Assembly (NCBI RefSeq): GCF_004011695.2
Contig: NC_082426.1
Coordinates: 62,001 to 126,000 of the forward strand
Direction: 5' to 3'
Origin: Ascochyta rabiei
Lineage: Eukaryota; Ascomycota; Dothideomycetes; Pleosporales; Didymellaceae
Length of the DNA: 64,000 nucleotides
Position 1 is the stretch's first letter. Every line of letters begins with the position of its first letter. Below the pieces are notes generated by a model. That model saw nothing but the letters and a program-made list of their open reading frames with translations, ran no database searches and was not told where the DNA came from. A program made the position numbers and the translations under genes. This document shows, piece after piece, positions 43,110 to 53,735 of this stretch.

Positions 43110-45032
43110 ATGGACTACTCCAACAACGACACCGAGTACCCGGGCGGCTCCAGCCCGTGGGCCTCGTCGCCGCAGCACAATCGCGCGCCGTTCGGCCAGC
43201 CTCCCACCAGCGACCTCCCCTCCTCCCCGCTGCCTCCGCCCGCGTCTCCGTACGGCCAGGACTCCGGGCAATATGGATACATCGGCGACCACACCCAGCA
43301 GAGCCGCCCGGGCGCTGCTTCGACGGACAACGGCGAGCCCTACCGCTCTGCGCAACAGCAGCCGCAACAGCCGCCGCAGCCGCCGCAGCCGCCGCCCGGC
43401 CAGGATGCGCCGCAGCTCCCCCAGCACCCCAACGCGCCCCAGCAGGCTCCGGAGCCCGGCCAGCAGCCCCAGCAGCCCCAGCAGCCCCAGCGATACCACG
43501 CATCTCGCCCCCAGCGCCAGCAGCAGCAGCACTACAAGCTCCAGGCAAAGGTCACGGGACTCGAGCGCAACGGCAAGAAGGACCCCATAATACGCTTCGA
43601 CGTCTACGTACGTGCACAACGCGCCGCTGCGGCTTTTGCTGTGCTGACCAGCCCCAGACCAACCTGCCCAAGTTCAGGACCACCCAGTTCCGCGACGTGC
43701 GACGAGTGCACACCGAGTTCGTGAAGCTCGGCGAGCACCTGATCTCGGCCTGTCCCGAGGCCATCGTGCCCGCAGTGCCGCCAGCCACGACATCTGCAGG
43801 CGCGGGAACCGACGAAGATGAGGCGCGCTTGAAGGCGGCCGTACAGCGGTGGCTGAACGTCGTCTGCAGCAACGACATTCTCATCCGCGACGAGGAGATG
43901 GTCTTCTTTGTCGAGAGCGACTTTGGATACAGCCCCGTGGTGCGGAGGAAGCAACCCGCGACCGGCGTTCGCCGCAAGGTCATCAAGCAGTTTGCGCCGC
44001 CTCCAGACGACACCCCAGAGCTCGCCGCTGCCCGTCCGATTGTGAAGGCCTTCTACCTGGGCACAATGGAGGCCGAGCAGAAGGTCGAGAAGGTCGTCAA
44101 GCACAGGAGAAGTAGGTGGCCCAAGTACGTGCCTTGAGAGGGGACGCTAACACGACGCAGACCTTGGTGTTGCCGAGTCGGACCTTGGTGCCAAGTTCGC
44201 CGCACTGCACGCCCAGGAGACGCACGTAGGACTGGCCCACGCCTACAAGAAGCTGGGCAAGGTCATCCAAGCCACCGGCGACTTCCACGCCGCCCAAGGC
44301 ACAGCCGAAGCAACCACCCTCGGCGACCCCCTCCAATACCACAGCAGCGACGCCTTCATTGCTAAAGAGACCCTCACGAACCGCCACATCCTGCTCCGCG
44401 AGCTCCTTCAAGCGCAATCAGCCACCAAATCAAAGCTTTCAGCCGCCGACAGACTGAAGGCTAGCTCCAGCGTCAAGCGCGACAAGGTCGACGAAGCCAT
44501 CGCCCAGCTCGACGAAGCCCGTAGCCACGAACAATACCTGACCTCGAAAGCGCAACGCGTGACCGCAAACCTGCTCCAGGAGCAGAGGAAATGGTTCGAC
44601 CGCACTGCAGCCGACATGCGCCAGGCGATCCGCGAGTATGTCATTCGCGAAATCGAAGCCGAGCGCCGCACACTGGCTACCCTCGAGTCTGTCCGCCCAG
44701 ACATACGCGCCATCGACGGCAGCGGCGGTCTCTCGAGGCTGGGCCGCGAAGCTCATCCCACCCAGCGCCGCGTCTCGCTCGCAAACTCCCAAGGCCCCAA
44801 GGGCGATGCGTGGTCCGGCGTGCCGCGGCGACCGGGCGATGGGCTGAACAGGAGCGTGAGCGGCAGCATTCCTGCCGCGCTCCCCGAGGGGGACGAAGAG
44901 GACGAGGAGGAGTCGGAACATGGACGCAAGCGCGCATCGAGCAAAGCAGCGAGTACCACGGCAGGCGAGGAGGACGATGACCGCATTGACGCCAAGAACG
45001 CAGCGAGCCGACTGGCGACCACGACTTTCTAG
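43110..45032 (+). CDS. VPS17: Vacuolar protein sorting protein 17 (retromer sorting nexin)
   Basis: Three exons: 43110-43607, 43658-44111 and 44161-45032. The product is 607 aa. Residues 1-145 are Pro/Gln-rich and disordered (PQQPPQPPQPPPGQD). A PX domain follows, beginning YKLQAKVTGLERNGKKDPII and continuing after the splice with FRTTQFRDVRRVHTEFVKLG. The second half is a helical BAR-type coiled coil (LLQEQRKWFDRTAADMRQAI), then an acidic Ser-rich tail. This layout and sequence match Vps17, which pairs with Vps5 to coat endosomal tubules in the retromer pathway that returns cargo to the Golgi. It is divergent from MEF2 and convergent with SNX41. Confidence 0.93.
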
Positions 45033-45211
45033 CAGCAGGTTCGTGACAGGCAGGGCTGAAACGAAACGTAGGATGGGATAGGAGAGCAGCAGCAGCAGCA
45101 GCAGTATACCAATCCAGACCAAGCAAGCAAGCAAGCAAGCAAGCATTCACTGCATTGATGATACTATGTGTTCCAATGCAAGCCAACCCTATTACAGTAT
45201 TACACGCCCAT
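45033..45211. repeat. Short spacer with (AGC)n and (CAAG)n microsatellites
   Basis: 179 bp separate the stop codons of VPS17 and SNX41. It holds an (AGC)n run at 45085-45104 and a (CAAG)n run at 45117-45145. Confidence 0.8.
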
Positions 45212-47421
45212 CTACACGTCGTTTGCAGTCCGCGGATACTCGTCCGCCGGGTGCTGGATATTATTGGCTTCGGCCCTTGCTTCCTCCCAAGCCGCTTTGT
45301 TGCGTTTCGCCCAGTCGATGTGGCACTGTGCGAATTCCATCTACACGTTGATTAGTCCCAGCGACATGCCATTGAACGAGTGGTGGGCACATACCATGTA
45401 GCGGCGCAAGTCGTTTTCCTTTTCTTCCTGGAATCGGCGGAGGTCTTTCATGACGCCGGAGCTGGCGTCTTTGGTGTCTTTTTCTGCGACGCCCAGGGCT
45501 TGCTCGAGCTGCACGGGGATTAGCCTGCTGGCCTTCTGATTCTGCATGTATCAAACACTCACCTGCACCAGACTGTCTCTCGTCTTGCCGATCTGATCCC
45601 GCCTGGTCTTCTCTGGATCGACATCCGCCATACCTCGGAATGCATGTGTGATGGAGCCAAATAGCTTGTTTGTGACAAAGTTCCCACTGGCTGTCTTCTT
45701 GTGCAAGCTGCCTGGGTGCGAGTTGAGGTCCGGGCTATCTGGTGCTCCTTGGTGACTCGACGGCGGTGATCCATCGCCATGCGTAGGCGGGAAATCCGAA
45801 TCGATTGACGCCCGGTCAACCTCTGCGCTTCGCCTGGGCTCGGAGTTGTCGCTGCGTTGCGAGCTGTGCGAAGTTGCACGACTCCGTGTAGGGGGTTGGT
45901 GGCCGACGCCGCTGAGGTGCTGCTCAAGGCGCTTGGATTCTGCTTCGCTGCGCTCGAGAGATTCAAGGAGGTTCCGCTTCTTCTCGAGTTCGTCTTTGGT
46001 CATGTCTTCTTGTATCCGCTTCAGGATGCGGTATTTCAAGACAGCTCGAACGACCCCAGCAAACTGTGCGCTTTCGCGCATGGGTTCGGCGAAACTTGCG
46101 CTGAGGGAAGAGGATAACTCGGTCGTGGACACGTAGGTAGAGTCGACCGCCTGCCCAGTCTTTTCTATCGCGGCGGCAAGCGATTGTGACTGTTCCGATA
46201 GCGAGAAGGCATTGAAGCGCGCGCCCAGATCTGCCATATCGTCGCCCCAGGCCGACAAGTGGGTGAGCAATCGCCTGTTGACCTTCTCCATTGGCCCTTG
46301 CAGCAGATGTTCCAGCTCTTTTGATGATTGCTCGAAGTTGACAAAGTATGGATCCAGCTCCTCTTCTGACAAATCGCGCGACTCTGGAGGGAATCGTCCA
46401 AAGACCTGTGGCCCAGGTGTTGTATGCGCAGCGGCCGAAGGGAGGGCGGCGTGACTCGGTGGTGATGTGGGCGTACCAGAGCTGGATGTAGGACCGGAAG
46501 ACTTCAGCTTGGCAGATGAGGATGGGACAGGGAGATAGCTGTGCGCTTGACTGGGGTTCGCGGTATCCAGCGGCGGTGCTTTCAGGATCTGCTTGGGGAT
46601 GTTGGCGACCGGCGCACTGCTCAGTACCTCGTTCTGGGGGTGTTTGTTAGTTTTTTTTTTTTGGAAATAGATTCAGTGTCAGCAGAAGCTACCCACCCAG
46701 CTCGTGTGTGGGTCGAGGAATCGCCAGAAGACACCGTCCTCCATGACTTCCTTCATAGCCCTACATCGGTTGAGGAAGACTGCCAGCATGCGCTTCCTCA
46801 GCTCTATGATGCCAGCATCCTCCTTTGCTTTTGTCGGCCGTGCAGCGTAGTCTGCCATGGAATGCTTCTCGGGGATCGGAGGTATGATGAGGGTTGGGTG
46901 CAGGCTGACCAGCGTCGCTCGTAACGAAGCGAACTCGGAGTACCTGCGCTTTACTTCGAGGCCCTGTACCAGCATTAGCTACTTCCTATGCTTGGGCAAG
47001 TGTATCGTACGCCGCAGCTGATTGTGTATTGTATGAAGTTGACGTTGTCTTTCCCTGCCTCGGTGATGAGGATAAGCTGCCCTGGGTTCTCGTACAGCCA
47101 TTGCTCCACGCGCGCGTCGTAGCCCCCTTTCTTGGGCGCAACAGGCTCTTCGCTCTGCTGGTCCTCGTCGTAGTCGATATCGCTCATGTCTCTCTGCGCG
47201 ACATATTCGGGCGAATCCTGCGCGGGGGACGAGGCCTCGGAGGGCGGCGTTGCCGGTCGATAGGGTACTGCAGCGTGGTCAGCTCAAAGCCCGGTTCGAG
47301 ATCCAGCATTGGGGGTTGAAGCCGTACAGGCAGCAGGGGAGGCTAGCCCAGTCACATCGGAGGTATTGGAATCATGGCGGGCAAAGGACCCGTACGGATT
47401 GTTATCCTCGTCGTCCCACAT
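45212..47421 (-). CDS. SNX41: Sorting nexin 41 (PX-BAR protein of the SNX41/ATG20 group)
   Basis: Six exons: 47421-47328, 47267-47011, 46963-46697, 46633-45563, 45508-45395 and 45340-45212. The product is 643 aa with all phases agreeing. It begins MWDDEDNNPYGSFARHDS, the start usual for fungal SNX41. The PX domain includes LEVKRRYSEFASLRATLVSL and IIPPIPEKHSMADYAARPTK (phosphoinositide binding), then LAVFLNRCRAMKEV. A BAR-like helical part follows (LEHLLQGPMEKVNRRLLTHL, FAEPMRESAQFAGVVRAVLK). The protein recycles cargo from endosomes and may act in selective autophagy with Atg20. Within the pair, SNX41 is favoured over ATG20 by the start and length. A (T)12 tract lies in intron 3 on the plus strand. 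Confidence 0.9.
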
Positions 47422-48562
47422 GGCGGGGTAGAGCCGGTTTGAAGAGAACGGGAAACTTTGGCGCCGTGGTGTTGTACGGGAAGCCAGAAAAGTGTTTGGC
47501 GGCGTGGAGGGCGCAAGCTATTCTGGGCTTTGCTGGTGGAGTCGTGAGCTTCAGGCACCGGGCACCGGGTGCAGTGACAGAGTGACGTCGGCAGATCTCC
47601 CATGCACGGGGCAAGCGCTACCGGAAACCCCAGCCACTCCACATGCTCAACCACAGCCATCGATCCTGATTGATATCACAAGATGCTTGTATTGCTGTCC
47701 ACTTCCGCCATCTCTACACATGCGTCAAGGGCAGGCTCGAGGTGCTGGGTATACGCACCGGCTACGGCTAGTCGATCTTCTATCACTATGCATGAATGAT
47801 CGTGGAGCAAGCTGTGAGAGCGTTTCTATAGCACCGGCAGCTGTGTATTCCATATGCTCATCGATAGTAGCGCGTTTCGGTCCTTGTGAGCCGTGACAGA
47901 GATTATGGTTTGGCTTGCATTTCCTATTCACCGCTGTTAAATGCGTGTCGATTCTCAGCGCACGTGGCACATGTGACAGACTCTCTTTCTGCAAGATCTT
48001 CTTACGATTTCATGCTTTACGGCCTCGTTTTCAATCAGACTTCGAGATGTCTCATAAGGTGCACTTCAGGAGATAGCCAAGCCTCCACATTTCTCACCAT
48101 GATGGCCCTACTTGCCAGACACAAAAGTCACAAACCAGACTGCCTCCACACACCTACCCTTGTCAGCCAAACTCTTACATCTCGACATTTTAATTCAACT
48201 GCTGTTGATATCGACCCTGCTGTTTCATGTTTGGTCAAGCTTCACGGTCGCCTCGTCTTCCACATTGCAGTAGTGAAGAGATGCTCTACCAAACCGGTCT
48301 CGACGCCTGTATTGAAGGCATCGAGAACCTTCCAGTCGACAAACGGCAGAAACAGAGTGGTACATGCGAGCTCCTTTACCTTGGCCTTCTCCAAAGCTTA
48401 CTGCGCATCACAGATGGGTACTTTGTCGTCAAAACTTTTGCCAAGCGCACGGTGACCTCACCGGCAACAGTGGATAGCTCTTACTTCGTCCCGTCGCCTC
48501 CACTCTCACCTCAACGCCTTATCTGGTCATTACCTCCACCTTAATCGCTGTCTAGTACCACC
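47422..48562. other. Intergenic, no gene recognised
   Basis: About 1.1 kb between the starts of SNX41 (minus) and the 610-aa gene (plus). Holds both promoters. The plus-strand frames near 47886-48455 and 48227-48544 lack recognisable features and probably lie in the leader of the next gene. Confidence 0.45.
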
Positions 48563-50577
48563 ATGAATCAAACTCCACTACATGGTGGTCCAGCTCGCAG
48601 CAGCTCTGGTCAGTTCAGTCACCAAGATGCGAGATCTCCACAGAATGCGAGGTCTTCACAAGACGCTCGAAGCAACTTTGCGGTGCAGCCTGCCGCTGAC
48701 GTGGGCACCGTCAAACTCAAGAAGAAAGTGGTCAAGATCGTGAGCGCTGCTGGCCCAGCACCTAGCGCGTCTCTTCCAAAGACACCTCCGGCAGCCCCAG
48801 CTTCGTCGCCGGTCATGACTTCGCTACCAACTTCAGTCTCTTCGACTGCTCTTGGCTTCGCCCAAGCACAGCGAATAGTAACCAACGAGTATGTACACGA
48901 TCACCCTCGATCAAATCTTTGCTATGACAGCCCGCATTGCTTCAGATGACTGACAACAGCTGCCAGAAATGAGAGAACAGAAGCCACCAGGCCTGCTGTG
49001 AAGCCTAGCTCAAGAACTGCCGCAACAGCGCTTCCACCCTCAAAGATCGATCTGCCTCCGCCCTCTCTGGAGGACATGTATGCGCGACTGTCAGGTGCAT
49101 CTTCTACCATTCTGTCCAGGCCGGCGAAAGAGCTCTCGCCCGCTGCACCAGACAAGTCGATGTTCTCGTTCGAGGACCGCTTGGATATCAGCACAGCTGC
49201 AGTACAAGCTTCGGCTCCCTCAAGCGATCGGGTGGACCTTCAACGTCTCCGAGACCAGCCTAGAGAACCTCAATCGACTCTCTTGGTGCAACAAACACTA
49301 CCTTCCATTAATTGGCATGACAGTTCCCAAGACGAGCAAGAGTATCTGCGTAAAGCTGCAGAGTACATTGGTGCACTTCCTCCCAGCATTGATAACATTG
49401 CACAGAGCATCAAGACCGTTTCGAACAAGCTTCACGTCTCTTATGCCCCAGCGCGGACCAAACTCCAGCCAGTGGAAGTCGAAAAATTGTGTGCACGTTA
49501 CGTCTTCGCTGTGGTGACATACGTCAACAACAAGGTTAACCTCAGCCCAGAACCTATAGCTGCAGACTTCGTCATGAGAACGCTACACAAAAACAATGGT
49601 AACTTCCTCCGACTTTGTGCTGTTCTGGTTGAGGGCAATTACATCGCCCTTGACAGCCTAGAGCATGTCGCCGGTCTATGCAAGAATATCCTCGATGTAC
49701 TGCCGAAGGCGGAAGGCCCATTGAGTGCGCAACCGAACACTGCTGGAGCTGATGTGTCTAAACCGAACACAGCTACGACAAATGCCCGTCCCACAAGCGC
49801 CGCAAAGGTGGCATCAGCCGATCCGCTCGACGGTATGAAAGCCTGGCCTTCCCAAGAGAGGCGTGAACACAGTATGTTCTAGAATGAGACTGCAGACTCA
49901 TTGACGATGCTGACAAGATATAGGTGCTGTATACCGTACTTGTGTCCTGAAGGGCGTGTCCGGCGTCAAGTCTCTGAACGAGCTGCAGGCCCTTGTGTGG
50001 GGCGGCAGGCTCGAGTCAATCTCCATGCCAGAGACTGGATCGGAGCACGCCCTAATCAAGTTCCTCACGCCAAAAGCCTGCCAGAATTATCTTGATGCCA
50101 CTGAGAACGGAATCGAGGTCTATGGTGGCACAAAGAAGACGATCGTCTTTGTGGACAAGCAGCCAGGGCCAAGTTCCATTAATGACGTGATTCAAAACTG
50201 CATTGACGGAGATGCATCTCGTTGCGTTCGAGCTACTGGCGCCGACAACGACTGGTCAGATGTAGCTCTGTTCAACCTTGCACGTGGCAAACAACAAGTC
50301 AAAAGAGACGTTGATCGCATCAAGCAGGGCAAAACGGCGCGTGGAGTAAGTACATTGTGGCGTACATCATCTGAACCCTTGACTAAGACCAACACAGCAC
50401 CACTTCATCGAGTTTCGCTTCGGCAACATCTACCACGCTCTCAACTTCAAACGCTACCTCATGGATGATGAAGAATGGGAGCACTGTTCGATCGGTTACG
50501 CTCCGGATCCATGCGAACTTGCGCGTGGCGTGCACTATAAGGATGCAGACGAGGCAAACGGCGGCATTTTCGCTTGA
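48563..50577 (+). CDS. Unknown protein with a possible RNA-binding (RRM-like) domain
   Basis: Four exons: 48563-48888, 48967-49871, 49924-50345 and 50398-50577. The product is 610 aa with all phases agreeing. Residues 1-200 are Ser/Pro-rich and disordered. Residues about 235-360 are helical (YLRKAAEYIGALPPSIDNIA to ILDVLPKAEG) and resemble a small MIF4G-like or helical repeat fold, which I cannot confirm. Residues about 415-490 have the strand-helix pattern of an RRM: VYRTCVLKGVSGVKSLNELQ, then ESISMPETGSEHALIKFLTP. The C-terminus has FIEFRFGNIYHALNFKRYL. A role in RNA binding or translation is plausible but inferred; no family name is assigned. Confidence 0.75.
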
Positions 50578-52091
50578 ACGCCGCGATAGTAGGGATAGGA
50601 CTACCAGTTTTGGTTCGCGATGTTCAAGTACTGCTTCAGGCTTCAAGCGTAAAGGGACGTTTGAGTACAACGTGTATCTCGATCGGCTAAAAAAAACTTG
50701 TCCAGCCAAACTGTCAGACTGCTGCAACGTCAGCGACAGATACTAAAAACCCGTGGTGTTGTACATGAAAAATACAGTCGATATCCTCTATGGGCTGCCT
50801 CAAATCGCCTCCCAGAGACCGCGGTCTTGGTGCAACTAGGGTCATAGCAACGGAAGCCAGTGCCTCTCCAGCATCGGCTCTGACCCAAGTCCTTTTTGCT
50901 GGATGTACAGGTGGAGCCGATGCGTGCTACGCTCCCCGCATTTTGGAAGATGCACTAAAATAGCCTAGCCAGCAACGTTTATTATACCATGTTCTTCGAC
51001 CACCTGCAAAAACTGCCAGAGAATACTGCTGACAATCTTGTACGTTTTCGAAAAGCATGAGAGCTGAACACAAGAGTGATGTTCATCTCATAGGTAACGG
51101 CCTTACAACAGTACAACCCAGAGACCTTTCATACCACTCTGATCATGTGCAGTTCCGAACTTGGTAAAGCTTTATCGCGATTTGCTGCTTAACTAGAGCA
51201 TTTCTGAGATCGCTCGATCTTTGGCACTGAGCTGAGCCGTAAACTCGCTGACCGTTAGGGCTGGGTGGCGCGCAGGGCAAGCCGTCCTGCGAAGCTAAAA
51301 GTAAGATAACCTCGTGTGAATTAGGCTGGATGAGGCTAACATTAAGCGCGAAAGGTTACCAAGTCAGGCTTGAAATTTTCGCTCTGGCTTCCTGTATTGG
51401 ATGGCTTTAGTCTCTTGAGTCCAGCTGTTCTTGTCCTACGTTAGTCGGGCTTGTGCGTTTTGGAGGCTCGAGTCCTGCAAGCCTTCGATAGTCGCAGACA
51501 ACAGTTTGCCACACGAAAGCCGGCCCCGAGCCGTGCCGACGCCAAAACACACGGGAAATGCTCGAAAAGATCGCGAGTTTCTCATAAGACACGATGTAAA
51601 TGCTGCGCAGACACAGACTCATCTACCTCACAACAAGAGACCAGCAAAAATGATGGAAGAAGACGACGTAGAAGATGCAAGACTTCATTAACAACCACTC
51701 TCTGCTACAACCATGACCGCTATTTTGGCGCGAGAAATTTCCCCGCACTTAGGTCTTTCAGCCAGCCCCTGGTCGTTAGCTCTGTGTGAGAGGGCTTCAT
51801 CTTCCACAAGGCCTGCTGAGCGACCAGAGATACTCGCAGGGATCGTTGTTCTGATTGCATATCAGACAAAAAGCCAAAAGCCACCAGAAGACATACTCAG
51901 CTGCGCCCAAAGCACACGAGGCATATCCTGATGGGTCCAGATACCAAAATGCAGATGTTCAAGTCCAGACCTCTGATAGCGAGCAGTCAGCTGATGGTCC
52001 GAACCTGGGTGAATATTAAACTGCACCGCCGTAAGACTTTCTCAATTCGAGCGAGCTTTAATTCTCATCTACAACTAGAGATCTTTTAGCC
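50578..52091. other. Intergenic, no gene recognised
   Basis: About 1.5 kb. Short frames around 51431-51931 show no domain or signal peptide. Nothing tRNA-like found. The last 100 bases before 52092 are likely the promoter and leader of the secreted-protein gene. Confidence 0.4.
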
Positions 52092-53156
52092 ATGTATCTT
52101 ACCGGCCTTGCGTTCTGCGCGGCTGCTTTCCTTACTTCCGTCCACGCACAGAGCTATCCGGGATGCAAGGGTGGATTATATGCACTTGTTGGGAGAGATG
52201 TCTCCAAATACCCTCCTGCCCAGACATTCTGCTCTTCGAAGTTCCCAGTGCCGGTCCAAACGTCGACTATCGTAGCCCCGACGCAAACGAGGGCACAAAC
52301 TGTTTACATTACAGCCACTACCACAGGGACAGCTACAGTCACCACGACCTATTCGACTTCAACATCCACATTGACAACCCATGAGACAGCTACTATTACC
52401 TGTCCGTCTTGCCATTTCACTCGCGTGTAGCATCCTGCTGACCGAATCAGTTGAAACGACCACCACTATAACAGTTCCATACGCAAAGCGTGCTGATCCA
52501 ACATCTGACAAATGGAAGAGCATTCTTAGTCAAGCCTCTGCTTTCGTCGGTGCAGTCTGCACGTGTATTGAGAAGCCCAAGACGACCAGTGTGACGACGA
52601 CACCAACGGTAACAGCTACCACCACAGCTACCACCACGGTCAGCATAACAACTACTTCAACCGCGTCTGTTGTTGCTACAATATCAACTACTGAAACGAA
52701 TACTGTTACAACGACTACCACTGTGACGGCGACAGCCACTGTGACGGCAGCTCCTAAGCCAGACTACAACCAGTGCAGCGGATCAAACACCTTTTGCGCG
52801 AACTCTGAAAGTTGTGTTTGTTACCCAACAACAGACAATGTAGGAGAATGCGTAAGTCGACTCACGGAAGTGTACATACGTCTTGAAGCTGACAATACCC
52901 CAAGTCTACGAATGGCGGCAGCTGCGGGCAACCGTGCAATACTGGGGCTGATTGTCCGAACAGCCGTTGCGTGACACAATGCCGGTACTCTGGATACGCG
53001 GGTGGCTGTACACCTGATAACGATCTCTTGAGGTGTCGGACTAGCTCCACTAGTGCCAGGTTGCTGTTTGCTCGCGGTTCGAAGTTGGGACAGGCTCGGG
53101 ATGTGGAAGCTCGAGCCGTAGCGCACCGACCTTATATCGAGCCACCATCGCAGTAG
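52092..53156 (+). CDS. Secreted Thr-rich, Cys-rich protein (effector-like or wall protein)
   Basis: Three exons: 52092-52401, 52451-52851 and 52905-53156, giving 320 aa. Residues 1-20 are a signal peptide (MYLTGLAFCAAAFLTSVHAQ). A Cys-bearing N-terminal segment (SYPGCKGGLYALVG to FCSSKFP) is followed by two Thr-rich mucin-like stretches, separated by VPYAKRADPTSDKW. The KR in that segment is a possible Kex2 cleavage site. After the second stretch comes a Cys-rich region (CSGSNTFCANSESCVCYP, then CSTNGGSCGQPCNTGADCP after the splice), resembling small disulphide-rich carbohydrate- or host-facing modules. No exact family is recognised. The first intron has a weak donor (GTCCGT), so exon 1 is the least certain. 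Confidence 0.7.
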
Positions 53157-53735
53157 GTTTATATTGGGCTGAGGGTTTAGTCTAGAGAGCTTGGGTCAAT
53201 GCATGTCGTTTGGGCACATATAGATTCTATATACAACGTCCTCGTGTTGATTGTTGCAGCTTGATCTCACTCGTGACAGAAGCTTTGAGATTCCTCAATA
53301 AAGGTATTTTTTGGACTGGCGTGCGGAACCCGGCCCACCTGGAGATTGCCAACACGCATTCAACGACACCACCAACATCTTGGAGATAGAACAAGAAAAT
53401 CGTGCACCGGTTAACAAATTTTGAACCTTCTCACAAGGCAACATCCTGATTAATGCTTGTCCAGATCGGGTCCAGGAGTGATGGAACATGTCAAGAGACT
53501 GCGATTTAGATCGTCACAAGTCACGATGATCATACGACTACTTTAGAAGTCTTGATCCCGTTGAAATCGATGGTCGAGGTCCAGCTGCAATAATGCATCG
53601 TCGTGAGGTCGTGGAAGACTAGCGTCAAAGAGAAATTTTGCCCCACATTCCCAGCGTGTCACAACCCAAATCTCACCTCAAAATCTGTGGTCCGTGACCT
53701 TAACGCCTCTCCCGACCATTGAGCGATTTGTAGCA
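53157..53735. other. Intergenic, no gene recognised
   Basis: About 580 bp between the secreted-protein gene and the THADA/TRM732 gene. Nothing recognisable besides a likely promoter near its right end. Confidence 0.4.

Noticed and set aside
42959..44137. Plus-strand frame of 392 codons overlapping VPS17 exons
   Set aside because: Only its 3' part is the real VPS17 exon 2; upstream it reads the wrong frame through exon 1 and lacks the PX start.
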